NCBI GenBank assembly: GCA_961205875.1 | Contig: OY540819.1 | Span: forward strand, 5,954,501 to 6,018,500 | Reading direction: 5' to 3' | DNA from: Sialis fuliginosa | Taxonomy: Eukaryota; Arthropoda; Insecta; Megaloptera; Sialidae | DNA length: 64,000 nucleotides | Shown here: positions 36,401 to 48,810 of the stretch, one piece after another | Layout of the letters: every line of letters starts with the position of its first letter | Position numbering within the stretch: the first letter of the stretch is position 1 | Made by a program: the position numbers and the translations under genes | Notes under the pieces: model-generated | What the model saw: only the letters and a program-made list of their open reading frames with translations | Told to the model about the DNA's origin: nothing | The model's database searches: none

Positions 36401-39400
36401 TCTTTGTGTACAATTTTTCAAGTTTGTATATATTTGTAATATTTTTATGTTAATGGTATAATATTTTTATGTTAATGGTACTGTATTTTTTTTATATATA
36501 TTATATTTCACATTGATAATGGTCCTGTGAATGGAAATGTTGCTCGCAAATATTTTAACATTGATACAATTAATTTTTTTTTTCAAAATAATATTTCTAC
36601 TCCAGTTCGCTCTTCTATTCTATTCCGCTTGCTTTTATCGTCCGATTGAAAGCTATTAAATTGTATTATATAGTCAATCATCAAATGTTTCCTAAAAAGT
36701 AATTAAGGGGAGAAAACGACCTACAATAATTTAAAGTTTACATACATTTATTTCGAGAAAATTATATCTGAAAACCATAAACACGCTTTCTGCCATCATA
36801 AGAATATTTAAGCCATTCCCAAGGAGCCATGGGTAAACTCATAAACATAGAGAATGGACAGTGCATTCTGTATTAACTCAATGGTGTAACGTCTGTTCAA
36901 AAAGGGAGAGAGAGATGCAGTGTAGTTTGGAATATATCTACCTCTTTTTCTAAGAATCTGATTGGTAGCTTACTATAGTTCAGGGTAGTATTTCTGTCAG
37001 ATGTATTTTTGTATATCTATCGTGTGATTTTTGTGCAATAAGTTTTTTATTAGAAAGGTAAATAATATAAATAATAAACATACTATAATTGTTCATATTT
37101 CATCGAGGAAATTAAAAAAAAAAACATCAATTGATCTGATAGAAATTTGCAAAATTATGAACGGATATTCCGGGAAAATAACAATTTTGCTACCAAAAAT
37201 ATTAAATATATATTAATAAAAAATAGTTTTAAATCAATACCCACGTGGTTGCTACAAAATGATGAGGTGGATTACACTTACAAACAGCACATACAAGATT
37301 TACTTAACAAAATTTTAAATATTTTTTTGATATTAGGTTACATTACGAAGCTACGAAAAAGGAAGAACTTAACCTCTTTATATATATCTATGAATATTTA
37401 TAATATTCGGGGCCAAGAATGAAATAGTTACACTCCTGTTTAAAAAAAGGACAAGTATATTCCAAACCTGTTTCTATCTCTTTCTTTTGACACGACTCTG
37501 CTCTCGAGTCAGATGCCTGGTCCATTCTCTATGTCTATGGGTAAACTATATTTTGACTAATATATACAAGTCATAGATAACAAACGCAGAAGGTTGGTTT
37601 TTCGAATACCTATTATATTATCGTATTGTTGATAGGCCATACACTTTGCATAAAAATCTTTCTACAGTGTTGTATATTGTATATGTCTGTGACCCACGGA
37701 TGATGCTCGTGGCAGCGAAATTGTTAAATTAGTATAATAACCAAAGGTTTTATTTTCTATATATAATTAAAAACAAACTGTTTCTCATTGAAAATGATCA
37801 AGATTTAGATATACAAGCTTGGTTCTTTAATAAATCATTATGTTCGGAAAACGGTAATGACATTGAGGGACGTATAAGAGTTCATTTACTCCAGAGTCTA
37901 CGTTTTTAAAGAACGTATTTTTTATGTTCCAAGGTCTTGCCAGTTTTCCATTTAATATTATTATAGATTTGTACTTAAAACCTTTTACGTAAATATCGTT
38001 TCAAGGTACGACAGAGACTTGTGTTCTAAAAGGTTAGATTTAATGCAGAGTTTGTTCTTAAGTATCTGGTTGGCAGTGATTTTAAAACAGTTAAAGAGTG
38101 GGTGTGACTATAGCACTATTAGAATTATGTTTACTCAAAAACCAATTGTTAAAATATATATAGGTACAACAACATATTATTTCTAATCACTTTTGAATGA
38201 TTTTCGTTATTTTTGATCGAGACCAATTTCTTTACAGTATCTTTTGATATTTTTCAGCTAAAAATTATAAAATAGAAAACGTAAAATAAAAAATAAAGTT
38301 TGTACAGCACTGGGTTATTGTTCTATTATGGAGTTATTCCATCATATGTGATTAAATGAGTTTATTTGAACAAAAGCTGTCAAGAAATTGAAGTGTACCG
38401 ACATTTAATAGATATTTCACAATTTTAAAAGTCCTAATTGCGAGAGTTTTTTGTTTACATATTAAATAACGATATAGTATTGATTGGCTGGTATTATAAT
38501 TATATGTAAATATTATTTAATTAATGATGTAAATGTGTAAATATTTATATTATTTATATTATTACGCTCATGTACCATATATGTTAATAGTATTAATTTT
38601 ATTTATATGTGTCACATTATGTCCAATTTATCATATTAAAAAAAAATCATTATTTTTACTTGACTCAGAACTTTTTGGAGTGGGCGCCTAAATGATTCAT
38701 AATAATTATTTCAAAACTACAAATCACCTATTGCATCAATATTCATCTACAAAATAATAAAACGGCCAAGTACGTGTTCGGCACGCACATTATAGGGTTC
38801 CGTAGTCATTCTCACAACGATTTATAAAAAAATACTTATTTAAAAAATTTTCAGAAACTATTTTTGCCACAGTGTTCGTTATAATTTTCTTTGAAAGTAG
38901 TAATTAAAAGCTATATTCTGGAATTATTTCAGATTTTTTGAATTGATAGTTTGATAACGAGATTTAAAAGCAAAATCGTGACATTTTTTGTTGCATTTAA
39001 GGATACCTATCAAAAACCAATGGTTTAAGTGAAAATTTTTTTTTAATATAATTTTCAGTCGATGGAAAGGGTTTTTTTGGGTTATCGCTCTTCGTCCATT
39101 TACTCAATTTCATCTTAATCGGTATAAAATTTATATGAGCGAAACTATAAGGATTCCTAGTTTTCTACGGAACCCTACAAATGATTTTTGTTTATAATGT
39201 GCAACAAAAAAACAAAAAAAAAACGGAACGTGAATAACGTGATAATTTCCCTTTCATTGAAATTGTAGAAGAAAGTGGTTTAATTACCATTCATATCGAC
39301 CTTCAAAGTTTTGTGGTATTTTATACAACCGGCACGCAAAGCAATTGTTTTTTCTTATACGGGAATTGTGTATTTTTATTGAACTATTTACATTCTCAAA

Positions 39401-42400
39401 ATGCCAAGGTGTACATCCCACGAAATCAAAACTTTTATAAAATCTTGATTACTTTAAACTTTTGTGATTTATATTGAGCTCTATAAAATGAAAGTAAACA
39501 CAATACAATAATATTCCACCTTCATTTTAATTTAAATAGTTATCTTGGGTTATTTAAAAAAACAAAACGAATAAATTAATAAAAGGAACATGCTAAATTA
39601 TATATGATGTTAAATATAAAAAAATGGTTGATTTTTGTGCTGGAAAAATTAAATGTATAATAACAGAATTCAAATGATATAGACAATAGCAAGGAATTAT
39701 AGTAAATGTGATTTAGTTCAATATATTTTATGTGTACATTATACATATTTTAATAATTACTAAGAAGAAAGAAATTTAATGATTATTATAAAAGACAATC
39801 TTTTTTTCATCGAGTTAATTTTTAGAATTATCTCTTAATGTAATTTTGTTCACTAATAGATATGACTGATATAAAAATAAAATATTTTAACATATTTATT
39901 TTTTCATATAATAATGCACTTACTGCTTAAGAAAATGTTAATCATAACAAATTCGTACTCGAAATTTCTACATAATTTTGAGAGATGTTGAATCATGTAC
40001 GACCATTATCTCAATGACATTTGTGTGTCTGTCTGTAAACACTCTAAAGCCATAACAGCAAAATTTACAAATATATATAATTTAAACATAAAAGTGGGAA
40101 AAACAAATTTACTCCTATTTTCGAAGAGCATCAATTTTTTATTTTTATGTATTATAATTTTTTTTTCGGTAAAACGAACCGGTTTCAATATTCTTTAATA
40201 ATGATGTTTAAAAACAGGTGTTATATTGGTAATATCAGTTAAATTTTCAACTAATTTTGAGTATTTTAAAGTTAATTGTAATTTAATTCACAAAAGTATT
40301 CCCAGATTAGTTTACAAGTACTTCTATATTTTATTAACTTTTTTTACTTTGAGATGCATGACAAAATCAAGAATCATTTAACACTAGAAAGTCGGGAGCA
40401 GTCATTTGACGGTAATTTCAATTTCAATATTGAATAATTCAAAAACTATTTGACTTACCGTACTGAGACTTTGTGACTTTTATTAATACTAGTAGTTAAA
40501 TGATACTATGTATCAAAATAATTCACATGTCTTTTCTTTATTGTTTAAAATATTGATATACCGACAAAGACGGCGGCGGTCTTTTGACGGTTATGATCTG
40601 ATAAATGTTTTTAATTGTTGTATGTTTTTAATTGTTGTTGAGAGGGTACAACAATAAATACGTATATGAATTGCTTTTATTTTATCAGTCAAAGGAGTGG
40701 TCAGCATAGTTTCGACCGCCTGTAATTGTGGATCGATATTATTGTGAGTAATTTGTGAAAAAATGTCTCGAGGGCTTCGAGATAACGAAATACTTTCTAT
40801 TTTGCAAAATATACCCGAAGATGAAATGTAAAAATTGTGTGTTAATCATACATTAGACCTTGTTTTATTTCTTTACTTTACATTTTTTTCGCCACTCATA
40901 AAAAAAGATATTTACTAAATTTGTAGTCATTTGACCGGTCGCCGTCTTTGTAGGTAGGTAGATTTTCCCGTCTTTCTAGTGTTAAACAAAAACGAAATAT
41001 CTAACCTCCCCTCCTGACGAGCCGCCCGAGGTACGCCTTGTGTCGTAGGGGTTGTTAGTCCGGCCGGTGATAAGGTTGTCTGTCTCCCAGTTGAGACACA
41101 GCTCCGGTGTGTTTGTCACACACAACGGTATCGCTCCGGCCTTGCGAACCAGGCCCACGAACCGACCGTCTGTGTCAGCGCGTTCCCCTTGTCTTGTTAA
41201 TGAACCCACTGAATAACTGGACCCTGAAATATCAAATAAAATATATTAATTTTTATTGGTCTGTATGTTGGTTTTTTAGATTGACATATAAACTATACTA
41301 AACCGATTTTGATGAGAGTTTTACTGTTAGAAAGCTTAGCATTCTAGATTTACTTTAGGCTATATGGTATTCAAATTAGCATTAAAGAAAACTTCGAATG
41401 AATGAAGAAAAATTTGTGATGTTAGTTTAATCAAACCAACAAGGTTTAACAAATACGTCAGATATTAAAAACTAAACACAAAAATAATAAAATAAAAATT
41501 ATAAAAACTTTAGGTTAAAAAAGTGTAATTAAAATACATTTTGACCAACTATTATAGCAATGAGAGCAACGCAAAATATCTGCTTGAAAATGTTCATTCT
41601 TTATTGCGAATAAAAATCATTATAAATGTAAGTTTTTATACATATTGCAATACAATGTCTTTTTTATATTTTTATTTAAAGTATACATGGAGAAACTAAT
41701 TTTAGGGTTACAAGCTTTCTATCAGTCAAAGTTCCAACAAAATCGGTTCAACAGTTTTTTGTGTATATAAAACAACGTATCGAAAATATCTAAATTATTT
41801 TCATTGTACAGAGAGTTCTACCGATTTATACATATCATATTGGTATCGATAATTTTTGATCAAACTACACTTATGTAGGACAATGTAGGTGTTTCACATG
41901 TAAATTGTGTTGTTTTGTAATTAAACAAAATGATTCATAATCATATAGCATACATCATTATAGTGTTTCAAACTCAGATGTATCTGAAGGTTAATTCTAG
42001 TGCCCGTTAAAAATGTATTAAATATGTATTAGATCTTGTTTATATTAATTCGTTATTAGTTTACAATAATGTTTCGCTGAAAATACAAATATCAAATTCA
42101 GATTTACCTTGTCTTGAAGGTTGTTTACTAAATTTTGTTATTTATGTTATTATTGTTGTTGTGATTAATCAATATTTGAGGAAGACATTTTCTAGTTTCA
42201 ATAATAAATTGACGTATATATATTTTCGGATTTTTGCCAACTAGGTAAAAATAGACGTCATATTTTTTAGCATTATGACGCACATTGTATTATTTTTGTA
42301 CTTATTTTTCTGAATTAATTAATAATTTTTAATATTAAATTTTAATATCACAAACCATTTAAAAATATTATGACGTTATTAACGCAGATTTGAATACGAT

Positions 42401-44902
42401 TTTTATTTTTCTGAATTAGATATTTTATAATTGTATGTTATAATTTTAATTATATTCTTCGAATAATTTAGCACTAACAAGTGTCAATACATACACATAT
42501 TAAATTCAATTACCAACTATACATGTTTTTTTTTATCAATGTAGCTTTGAAATTTGAAAAAAATATTTTAAATAACACATATATTATATATATGTGTTAT
42601 AAAATATGCCTTTTAACAAAATTTCTTAAGTATAATAAAATAAATGAAAAAGCTTACCTTTTAATTTACAGCTTTCTTTAACAGTCACAGGGACTCCAAG
42701 TAAAGGTGTTTCTTTTTCTATTTGGTCTATATTTTTCGTCGTAGAACTTAAAACCTTGTCGACTTCTTTTGCCTCTTCTATCGCTTTGATAAACCGTTCC
42801 TCAACGACTGCATTTATAATAGGATTCACTTCATTAATTCGTCTTATATATGCTTTAACGACATCTTCACTTGTTACCTGTAGAATAATTACATGGCTTA
42901 AGTACTTCTGAAAATTATTTTATAATTTTTTTATATAGATAAATCATGGCTTAACGAATCCTGGTGGATTTATTTATTAATCTTTTACAACTTGATCAAT
43001 AAATTCTAGTTTAATAAATAACTTTCGAACTCTTTAGATAGAGAAATTTGCCTGAATATGTAGAAGTTTGATGCTTAAAATTAAGATCTTAGGTACTTAA
43101 ACTTAAAGTACATGGAACAATACTATTTCCTTTTAAACTTATTTTTAATGCAAAGTATATCAGTATATTTTCTACGGCTGTCAAATTGAAGGATATTTTT
43201 TAAAATATACACGTATAATCAATTCACAATTTTTCGATAATTATGTTCATCGAAATATATAGAAATAATATTACGTATAAATGCAATTTCTTAATTTAGC
43301 AAGGTCGTCTAAAAAAGAAAGAAAAGGTGAACGACACAAAACGTTGATAATTATTCTTACATTACTAAATTCGCACATAGACAAGGTTGTAGCACGTGTA
43401 TTTCAATTTTTCGGAAGTGTATGTTTAGCACCTTGGATAATATTGAGTAATATGATAATTTGCACATTCTTTTTATTGAATTTTACACATATCTATAATA
43501 AATAATACTTTATCTGCCTCTTCCTTAATTATTATTCATTTAGTTCCTTCATCTGTGTAGCTTTCTTTCTATGTAGTATTTTAGTTGACGAAATATGCTA
43601 ATTCTTCGTTTTTGGACGTAAGTAACTTTTTTTGTTTCAAATGTTTTTAGTTAATATAATGTATTTTATTTAAATCTTTATAATTAAATTCTCTATCGAT
43701 CTGTCAATAATATAAAATGTTAATAGATCATAACAATCTGTAGAAAAAGTAAAACTGTCAAATCTCTATTCAGATTTTAATCCAGCAACCCCGAAAACCT
43801 TTATTAATAATATATTTTAGTGCAAGGATTATGAGTACCTTTTCAAATTATTGATTTATCTTAATCATTTTCTTCACTTCTCATGTTTATTAATATATAT
43901 TTTTAGCAATATTTTAACAGACCAAGAGTTTAAGTAAAAAGATTTAAAAAAAATTAAGTATATTAAAAAATTGCAACCCGTAAACTAATTTGGAATATAA
44001 AAGTCACTCTTAAAAAGTTCTCAAAGATTTTACATAGAAATTGTTGCTTACATAAAATATCAAGCAGAAATAGGTTAATTGCCTTGACTTGACTTTTTAG
44101 GTATTGAAAAAGATTAGGAGATCATGGTTGAAACGTCAGGTCTACGAGTATAGAATAAATAAATAATGCAAAAAGTGGTAAGGACGAAATATACATATAT
44201 ATATGTAATATGTATGTAGGTACCTACTCGTTATTAGAATAATTGCAACATTTGCAGCCGGTCTACTTTAGTTTACTTAAATTAGTTGTTATTATGTAGT
44301 TTCTATCGTAATTACTATTTAACTCTATAAACTATTATGTCATTGAAATTTTAAATTAAATTATTAATAAGCAGTTATAAAGAAAAAAGTGATGTCCTGG
44401 CAAATTTTTAAAGAAAAATCCTGCTTCAAGAAATTTAAATTAGTTGAATTTTGTGTTCCTATAATATAACTGAATTGGAGAGGATTTTTATTGCGATTTG
44501 TAACGATATACTTGCGCAAGCTTAGACTTGCGCAAGTATACAGTAACGTATGTTGGAAGATTTTTGCGCAAATTTCTACTGTACAAGTGAAAGTAACCGT
44601 ACATGTTTCGGAATCGAAAATCGAAAACTTTTAAAAACATATACAAGTTTAAAAAAATTTCACAAAACTTACTAATACATAAATAAATGAAATACAAATA
44701 TGTAACTTACATCTCTTTCTCGTATCCGTCTAGCTAGTGTAGTCGCACTTTGAAGTAGAAGAAGATTTTCTATTTTAGGTACTGTTTTTTTCTGAGAAAA
44801 CAGTGATATGAGTTTGAAGAAGGGCCAAGTTATAAAGCTCAAAAAGATCTGCACGACGCCAATAGCTCTGACGCCGATTTCTATATGTTTAGCGCACTCC
44901 AT
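33435..44902 (-). CDS. FAAH2: Fatty-acid amide hydrolase 2-like amidase
   Basis: Membrane-bound serine hydrolase of the amidase-signature family; such enzymes cleave fatty-acid amides. Coding exons in gene order: 44902-44711, 42877-42658, 41223-41006, 36297-36186, 35458-35304, 35238-35095, 34889-34788, 34727-34560, 33811-33629, 33536-33435. All introns are GT-AG; phases close to 531 residues, the usual length. An N-terminal hydrophobic segment (about 14-35) is the expected membrane anchor. Catalytic triad by family pattern: K131 in GVPVTVKES, S206 in GGSSGGE and S230 in GSDIAGSIR. Later conserved segments are FNGIFGHKPSGG, MGPMTRYAEDL, PTFPTPAYYH and the C-terminal VVAGPHQDRLCLAVAEELE. The ATG at 44902 lies 7 nt after an acceptor, so a non-coding exon lies upstream. 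Exon 3 is strikingly GC-rich. Substrate preference cannot be read from sequence. Confidence 0.95.
36829..37547. mobile_element. Foldback-ended element with ~0.5-kb interior
   Basis: Ends related to the foldback at 25823-26150: CATAAACATAGAGAATGGAC on the left and GTCCATTCTCTATGTCTATG on the right, with TTTTGACACGACTCTG and TCTCTTTCTT words. An 11-bp direct repeat ATGGGTAAACT stands at 36829-36839 and 37537-37547. The interior (about 37030-37420) has two overlapping open frames in different phases whose Lys-rich residues (IIVHISSRKLKKK, then IRENNN-type) faintly recall ORF1-type proteins of insect retroelements; this is weak. Confidence 0.55.
38761..39177. mobile_element. Element with GGGTTCCGTAG / CTACGGAACCC ends
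   Basis: Near-terminal inverted repeats AGGGTTCCGTAG (38793-38804) and CTACGGAACCCT (39166-39177) bracket about 380 bp; the outer left sequence AACGGCCAAGTACGTGTTCGGCACGC resembles a repeat end common in insect genomes. No coding capacity seen. Confidence 0.55.
40382..40981 (+). mobile_element. piggyBac-type MITE with transposase start remnant
   Basis: Exactly flanked by TTAA (40378-40381 and 40982-40985), the piggyBac target. Ends CACTAGAAAGTCGGG and, reversed, CACTAGAAAGACGGG match at 14 of 15. Inside both ends are GTCATTTGAC words, usual in this superfamily. A start codon at 40762 opens a 22-codon frame (MSRGLRDNEILSILQNIPED then stop near 40828) that looks like the N terminus of a piggyBac transposase, so the 600-bp element is an internal-deletion derivative of an autonomous copy. 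Confidence 0.85.
44507..44540. repeat. Perfect 14-bp stem-loop in FAAH2 intron 1
   Basis: TATACTTGCGCAAG, loop CTTAGA, CTTGCGCAAGTATA. Each arm itself contains the palindrome CTTGCGCAAG. Function unknown; it could be a protein-binding double site or a small relic of a foldback. Confidence 0.8.
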
Positions 44903-45067
44903 TCGTTCCCTGAAAAAAATAAAATAAAATATTTACTTCATTAGCTACATAATATGTATCATACTGGTGGCGCCACTGATTAGAAATGTCTAGAATAATT
45001 TTATTTTTACAATTTTCTTGTTATTTCTTGTTACGAATAAACTTGTTACTTTTCGTTTAATAGTTTA

Positions 45068-45401
45068 ATGTCCGGTATTATAAAGGACCTAACAAAATTT
45101 GTTAGCTAGCAATTACATTCAAATGAGGTATTAATTCTGTACTAGTATCTATGGATTAGTTATGGAATTTAGAGCAGTGACACTTCAACTAATTGTAACA
45201 CAGTTGGCATCTTTGACCGTACAAAATAATTTTCATAACATCACCACTGTTTTAATACCGTTTGTATTTACCTACAACGCGTGCGCGAAACTTGTCAAAG
45301 TCATCAACAAACTCCAAAAGAACTGTCATATAAGTTTGATATCTCAGTTGAAAGTGCTTGCTAGCTAACAAATTTGTTAGGTCTTTTATGATACCGGACA
45401 T
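45068..45401. mobile_element. 334-bp MITE with ~44-bp terminal inverted repeats
   Basis: The left end ATGTCCGGTATTATAAAGGA, CCTAACAAAATTTGTTAGCTAGCAA is repeated inverted at the right end with three mismatches or indels. No clear target duplication. The small open frame at 45162-45368 is inside the element and unlikely to be a gene. It lies in the putative first intron of FAAH2. Confidence 0.75.
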
Positions 45402-48400
45402 AAAATAATTTAGTCAGTATTGAGTAGTATATATAGAATAACTATTCTAATAGTTTGCACCCGCTGTGCATTTAAAAGAATACCTTTTTTATTAAACCGC
45501 TGTGATATAACTATGTCTTCTTTTAATATTAAAATTTAAAGTGAATGAAATTTAAGTTATTTTTTTTGTACATTCTTTGTTTATGTGTATTGTGAAAGTG
45601 AAACTGTATGTCCATTATCCTTGTCTTATACTAACCACAAGTACAGTTCACTGGATGCAATCAAGGAATCAAACCACCAAGAAAGACAATTGGAAGTAAA
45701 ATTTTAAATAATTATAAATTTAATGTACCATTCTACTCTCGATACAGTCCACGCCCGCTGTATAGGTTAAAGGTTATATTACTTAACCCACCTGTACCAA
45801 CCACATACCTAAGATAAATATAAGGATATTTTTATTCAGAAAAAATAAACTATTTCTTAGAAATTTAATAGGTGTATTATTAAATTCGATTATAAATAAT
45901 ATACGTAAATGAGTACACCAATATGACAAGTTTAAGGTTTATGTGTTTCATGACAGTAGGAAATTAACTATTCGGGTAAGTCTCAATGGGCCGATTGTTC
46001 AAAATGGGCCATTATTGTTCTGATATTTAGTAATTTATACAAACAAAGGAATGTTTCTGTATGTATCTACAAAATCTACATATATTCGCTTCCAGTAGAC
46101 CACTGAGCCGATTTAGAATGGTTTTGAACTTAGATCCATAAAGATATGCAAATTATAATAAAACATGCTTATTTTATTTATTTATTATATTATTTAAACA
46201 AAAAAACGATCGGCATGAGTTATTTAGCCCATTACCAGAAAAGGTAGAATGTCGAAATTTGGTATTTATAATATTTTTTATTTTTCAAATGATACACTTG
46301 CATTCATATTAAAAACATTTAATTTTACTATAACAAAAAAAAAAAAAGATAATAATATAAGAAAACTTAAGTAAGGCTGTATTTACTCTTAATACATAAA
46401 TAAATCTGTGTAGCTTCATTATTCATTACATCATATAATATGTATATAGGCCAAGGAATTTAACTATCTCGCCTAATTTAAAATTATTAAAAGATTGTAT
46501 ATTAAAATTGTCCGTTAATTCGCCATAGTTATCTTTAATGAACTACGTTTTGATTTTATGTTATTTATATATTATACATATAATAGAATTTTCGATAGCA
46601 TTACTAATTTGAATCTGTGTAGAACAACCGTATAAAATTGCTGTGTCGTCAGCCAACAGTATTATATTTTCATTAACGACTTTAATGATATCGTTGATAT
46701 ACAGAATAAATAATATTGGACCGAGAATTGATCTGTATAACTTTATATAGTTGATTTTCCATGTAGACTATTTTATATTCATTTAAAATCAAAATTCTTT
46801 TGTTAAATCAAATAGAGCGGACTATAGTGACAATGAATAATTTTTTATCCCATGAAATTAAAATTAAAAAAAAACTATAAAGTTGTACTTTTCTTAAATC
46901 TGAATTATCAGTAATAATGTGGTATTTATTTATTAAATCAATTAGTCAATAAGATATAGCATAACACTGCAAAAGAAATATAGGTTTTTTCTCCTACACC
47001 TTTCATGGTCTTTTTAGACAGTTATACAAGGAATTTATAATATCTTAATTATACAGAGAAAAACTATGAAACTTTTGGAATTATATACACATCAAAAATT
47101 TATATAACATTTAGAATTAAAAATAACTTTTGTCAATATATCGATTTATTTTTAAAATACCCTACTAATACAAAACTGAACGTAGTTGTATACATTTTTT
47201 ATATAAAAGAATATTATTCTTGTCATCTGTTAAATTTTAATCACCTCTGGATAATTAAAAAAATAATTACATTTATGTATTAGTCAACAATATCATTTGC
47301 ATAAATGTCTATCTATATCGACAATGTGTGAAAATTCTAATTTATTTCATAACTATTACAATCTTTGTATGAGTTTGTTTTTCACGTTGTAGATCTAATA
47401 GAAAGTTTTTTTGACACATGTATAACGAAATAAAGAAAATCTGTTAGAACTCACACTTTTATCTAATCTGAATCATTTTAAATAATAGAAAAAGATATTA
47501 AATGACAATGTGCAAATATTTAGAATTTAGACATTTAGAAATCAATTTAGTAAAATATTCTATTAAAAAAGCTACCGAACAGTTAAAGGTAACTATTGTT
47601 ATTGAAACTGACACAAGTACTTCGAGAAAAATTCGTTAGGTGCACAAATAAACATAAAAACAAATCTTTTATAGATTAATGCAAAAAACTTTTAAAGACA
47701 TGGAAAGAATAAAAGGTATTGTTTTTCAGAACCTTGGACAGTATAAATAATATTTTATTTATTGATCGTAACTAAATTGTTTGTTTTTCCTATTTTCATA
47801 CCTCTGTTAGAAGTTCATACTTTTTGTCGATGTTGTGAATACACTTATCTAGAAGTAGATGCCTATAAATATCGATTAATACTACCTTTCTATGTAGATA
47901 ACTTATAAAACCTTTGAAGATTTAAATTTTAGATAATGCATATATCACATACCAAAGATGAAACTTCTACGAGAAATAAAATAGTAACTGATAATAAATA
48001 TCAATTTTATGAATTTATTTATTTATAATAACCATATAATTTTCAGCATGCATTATAAATTAGTGTAATTTAAATTTATGTACTTGCTAATTTATTTATT
48101 GATGAAATTATTACTAAAAGTGCAAATTTTGAATGATTATGGTTATATCTTTTATAAAAATGTGATATAGTAAATATATGCATATTAATAACAATATAAT
48201 ACGCTTTTTGGAAGGATATTTACTGCATTTATAACTCAGGATAAACAATATTTATTATTGACGGAAGAAATTAGCGTATTTGATGAAGGTAAAAAGATGT
48301 GTGGTGATATAAGAGAAATATACATATTTAATGTAACGTTGCTTGAATGTGTTTGAATAATATTATTTAATATTTTTCTTTTATTATTTTTTATAATCTT

Positions 48401-48790
48401 TAAAACGTTTCACATATTCGAACTTTAAATTCTCAAATATATGCAAATTAATAAATCAGACCTAAACAAATAGGTATCCTTAGTGCTTCGTATAAGTCCT
48501 GGATACCAAATGGAAAATTCCTACTTCCCTCAGTAATTCTGATGTTGTTAATTGTTTATTTAAACGTTTACGGAGAGAATAAAGAATAAAAACAAAATGA
48601 GTGCCGGGCACTCATCCTATGATGTATTTGATAAATATATTAGTAATATTGGTACCTTATATACATACTTTACAAGGAAACATTACAATGCATGGATGAG
48701 GGATTTCAGTCAGCTTTTGGAAGATGAAACTAGAGTAAAAATAAAATTACACATGTCATTATTAATAAAAATATTCAATTTTGAAAATTC
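45402..48790. other. AT-rich stretch, putative FAAH2 intron
   Basis: Apart from the LINE remnant at 46440-46735 I see no gene or conserved element. Base composition is uniform and no long open frame is present. Confidence 0.5.
46440..46735 (-). pseudogene. LINE reverse-transcriptase remnant
   Basis: On the - strand one frame reads SILGPILFILYINDI (around 46728-46685), then LLADDTAILYG (around 46663-46630), the conserved RT palm motifs of non-LTR retrotransposons; downstream VKFLGLY (around 46470-46450) is the next expected motif. Stops and frame breaks lie between them. It is a dead fragment of a jockey-type or related LINE; the clade is not certain. Confidence 0.8.
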
Positions 48791-48810
48791 TAATATTTCA
48801 TGTGTATTGT

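Larger units (their letters stand above)
36298..41005 (-). other. FAAH2 intron 3 (4.7 kb), mobile-element-rich
   Basis: The largest coding-region intron of the gene. It contains a foldback-ended element (36829-37547), a GGTTCCGTAG element (38761-39177) and a piggyBac-type MITE (40382-40981) ending 20 bp from the exon-3 donor. A short direct duplication, TAATATTTTTATGTTAATGG, occurs at 36437-36483. The remainder is plain AT-rich intron. Intron 1 (42878-44710) and intron 2 (41224-42657) contain nothing recognised apart from the hairpin at 44507-44540. Confidence 0.8.
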
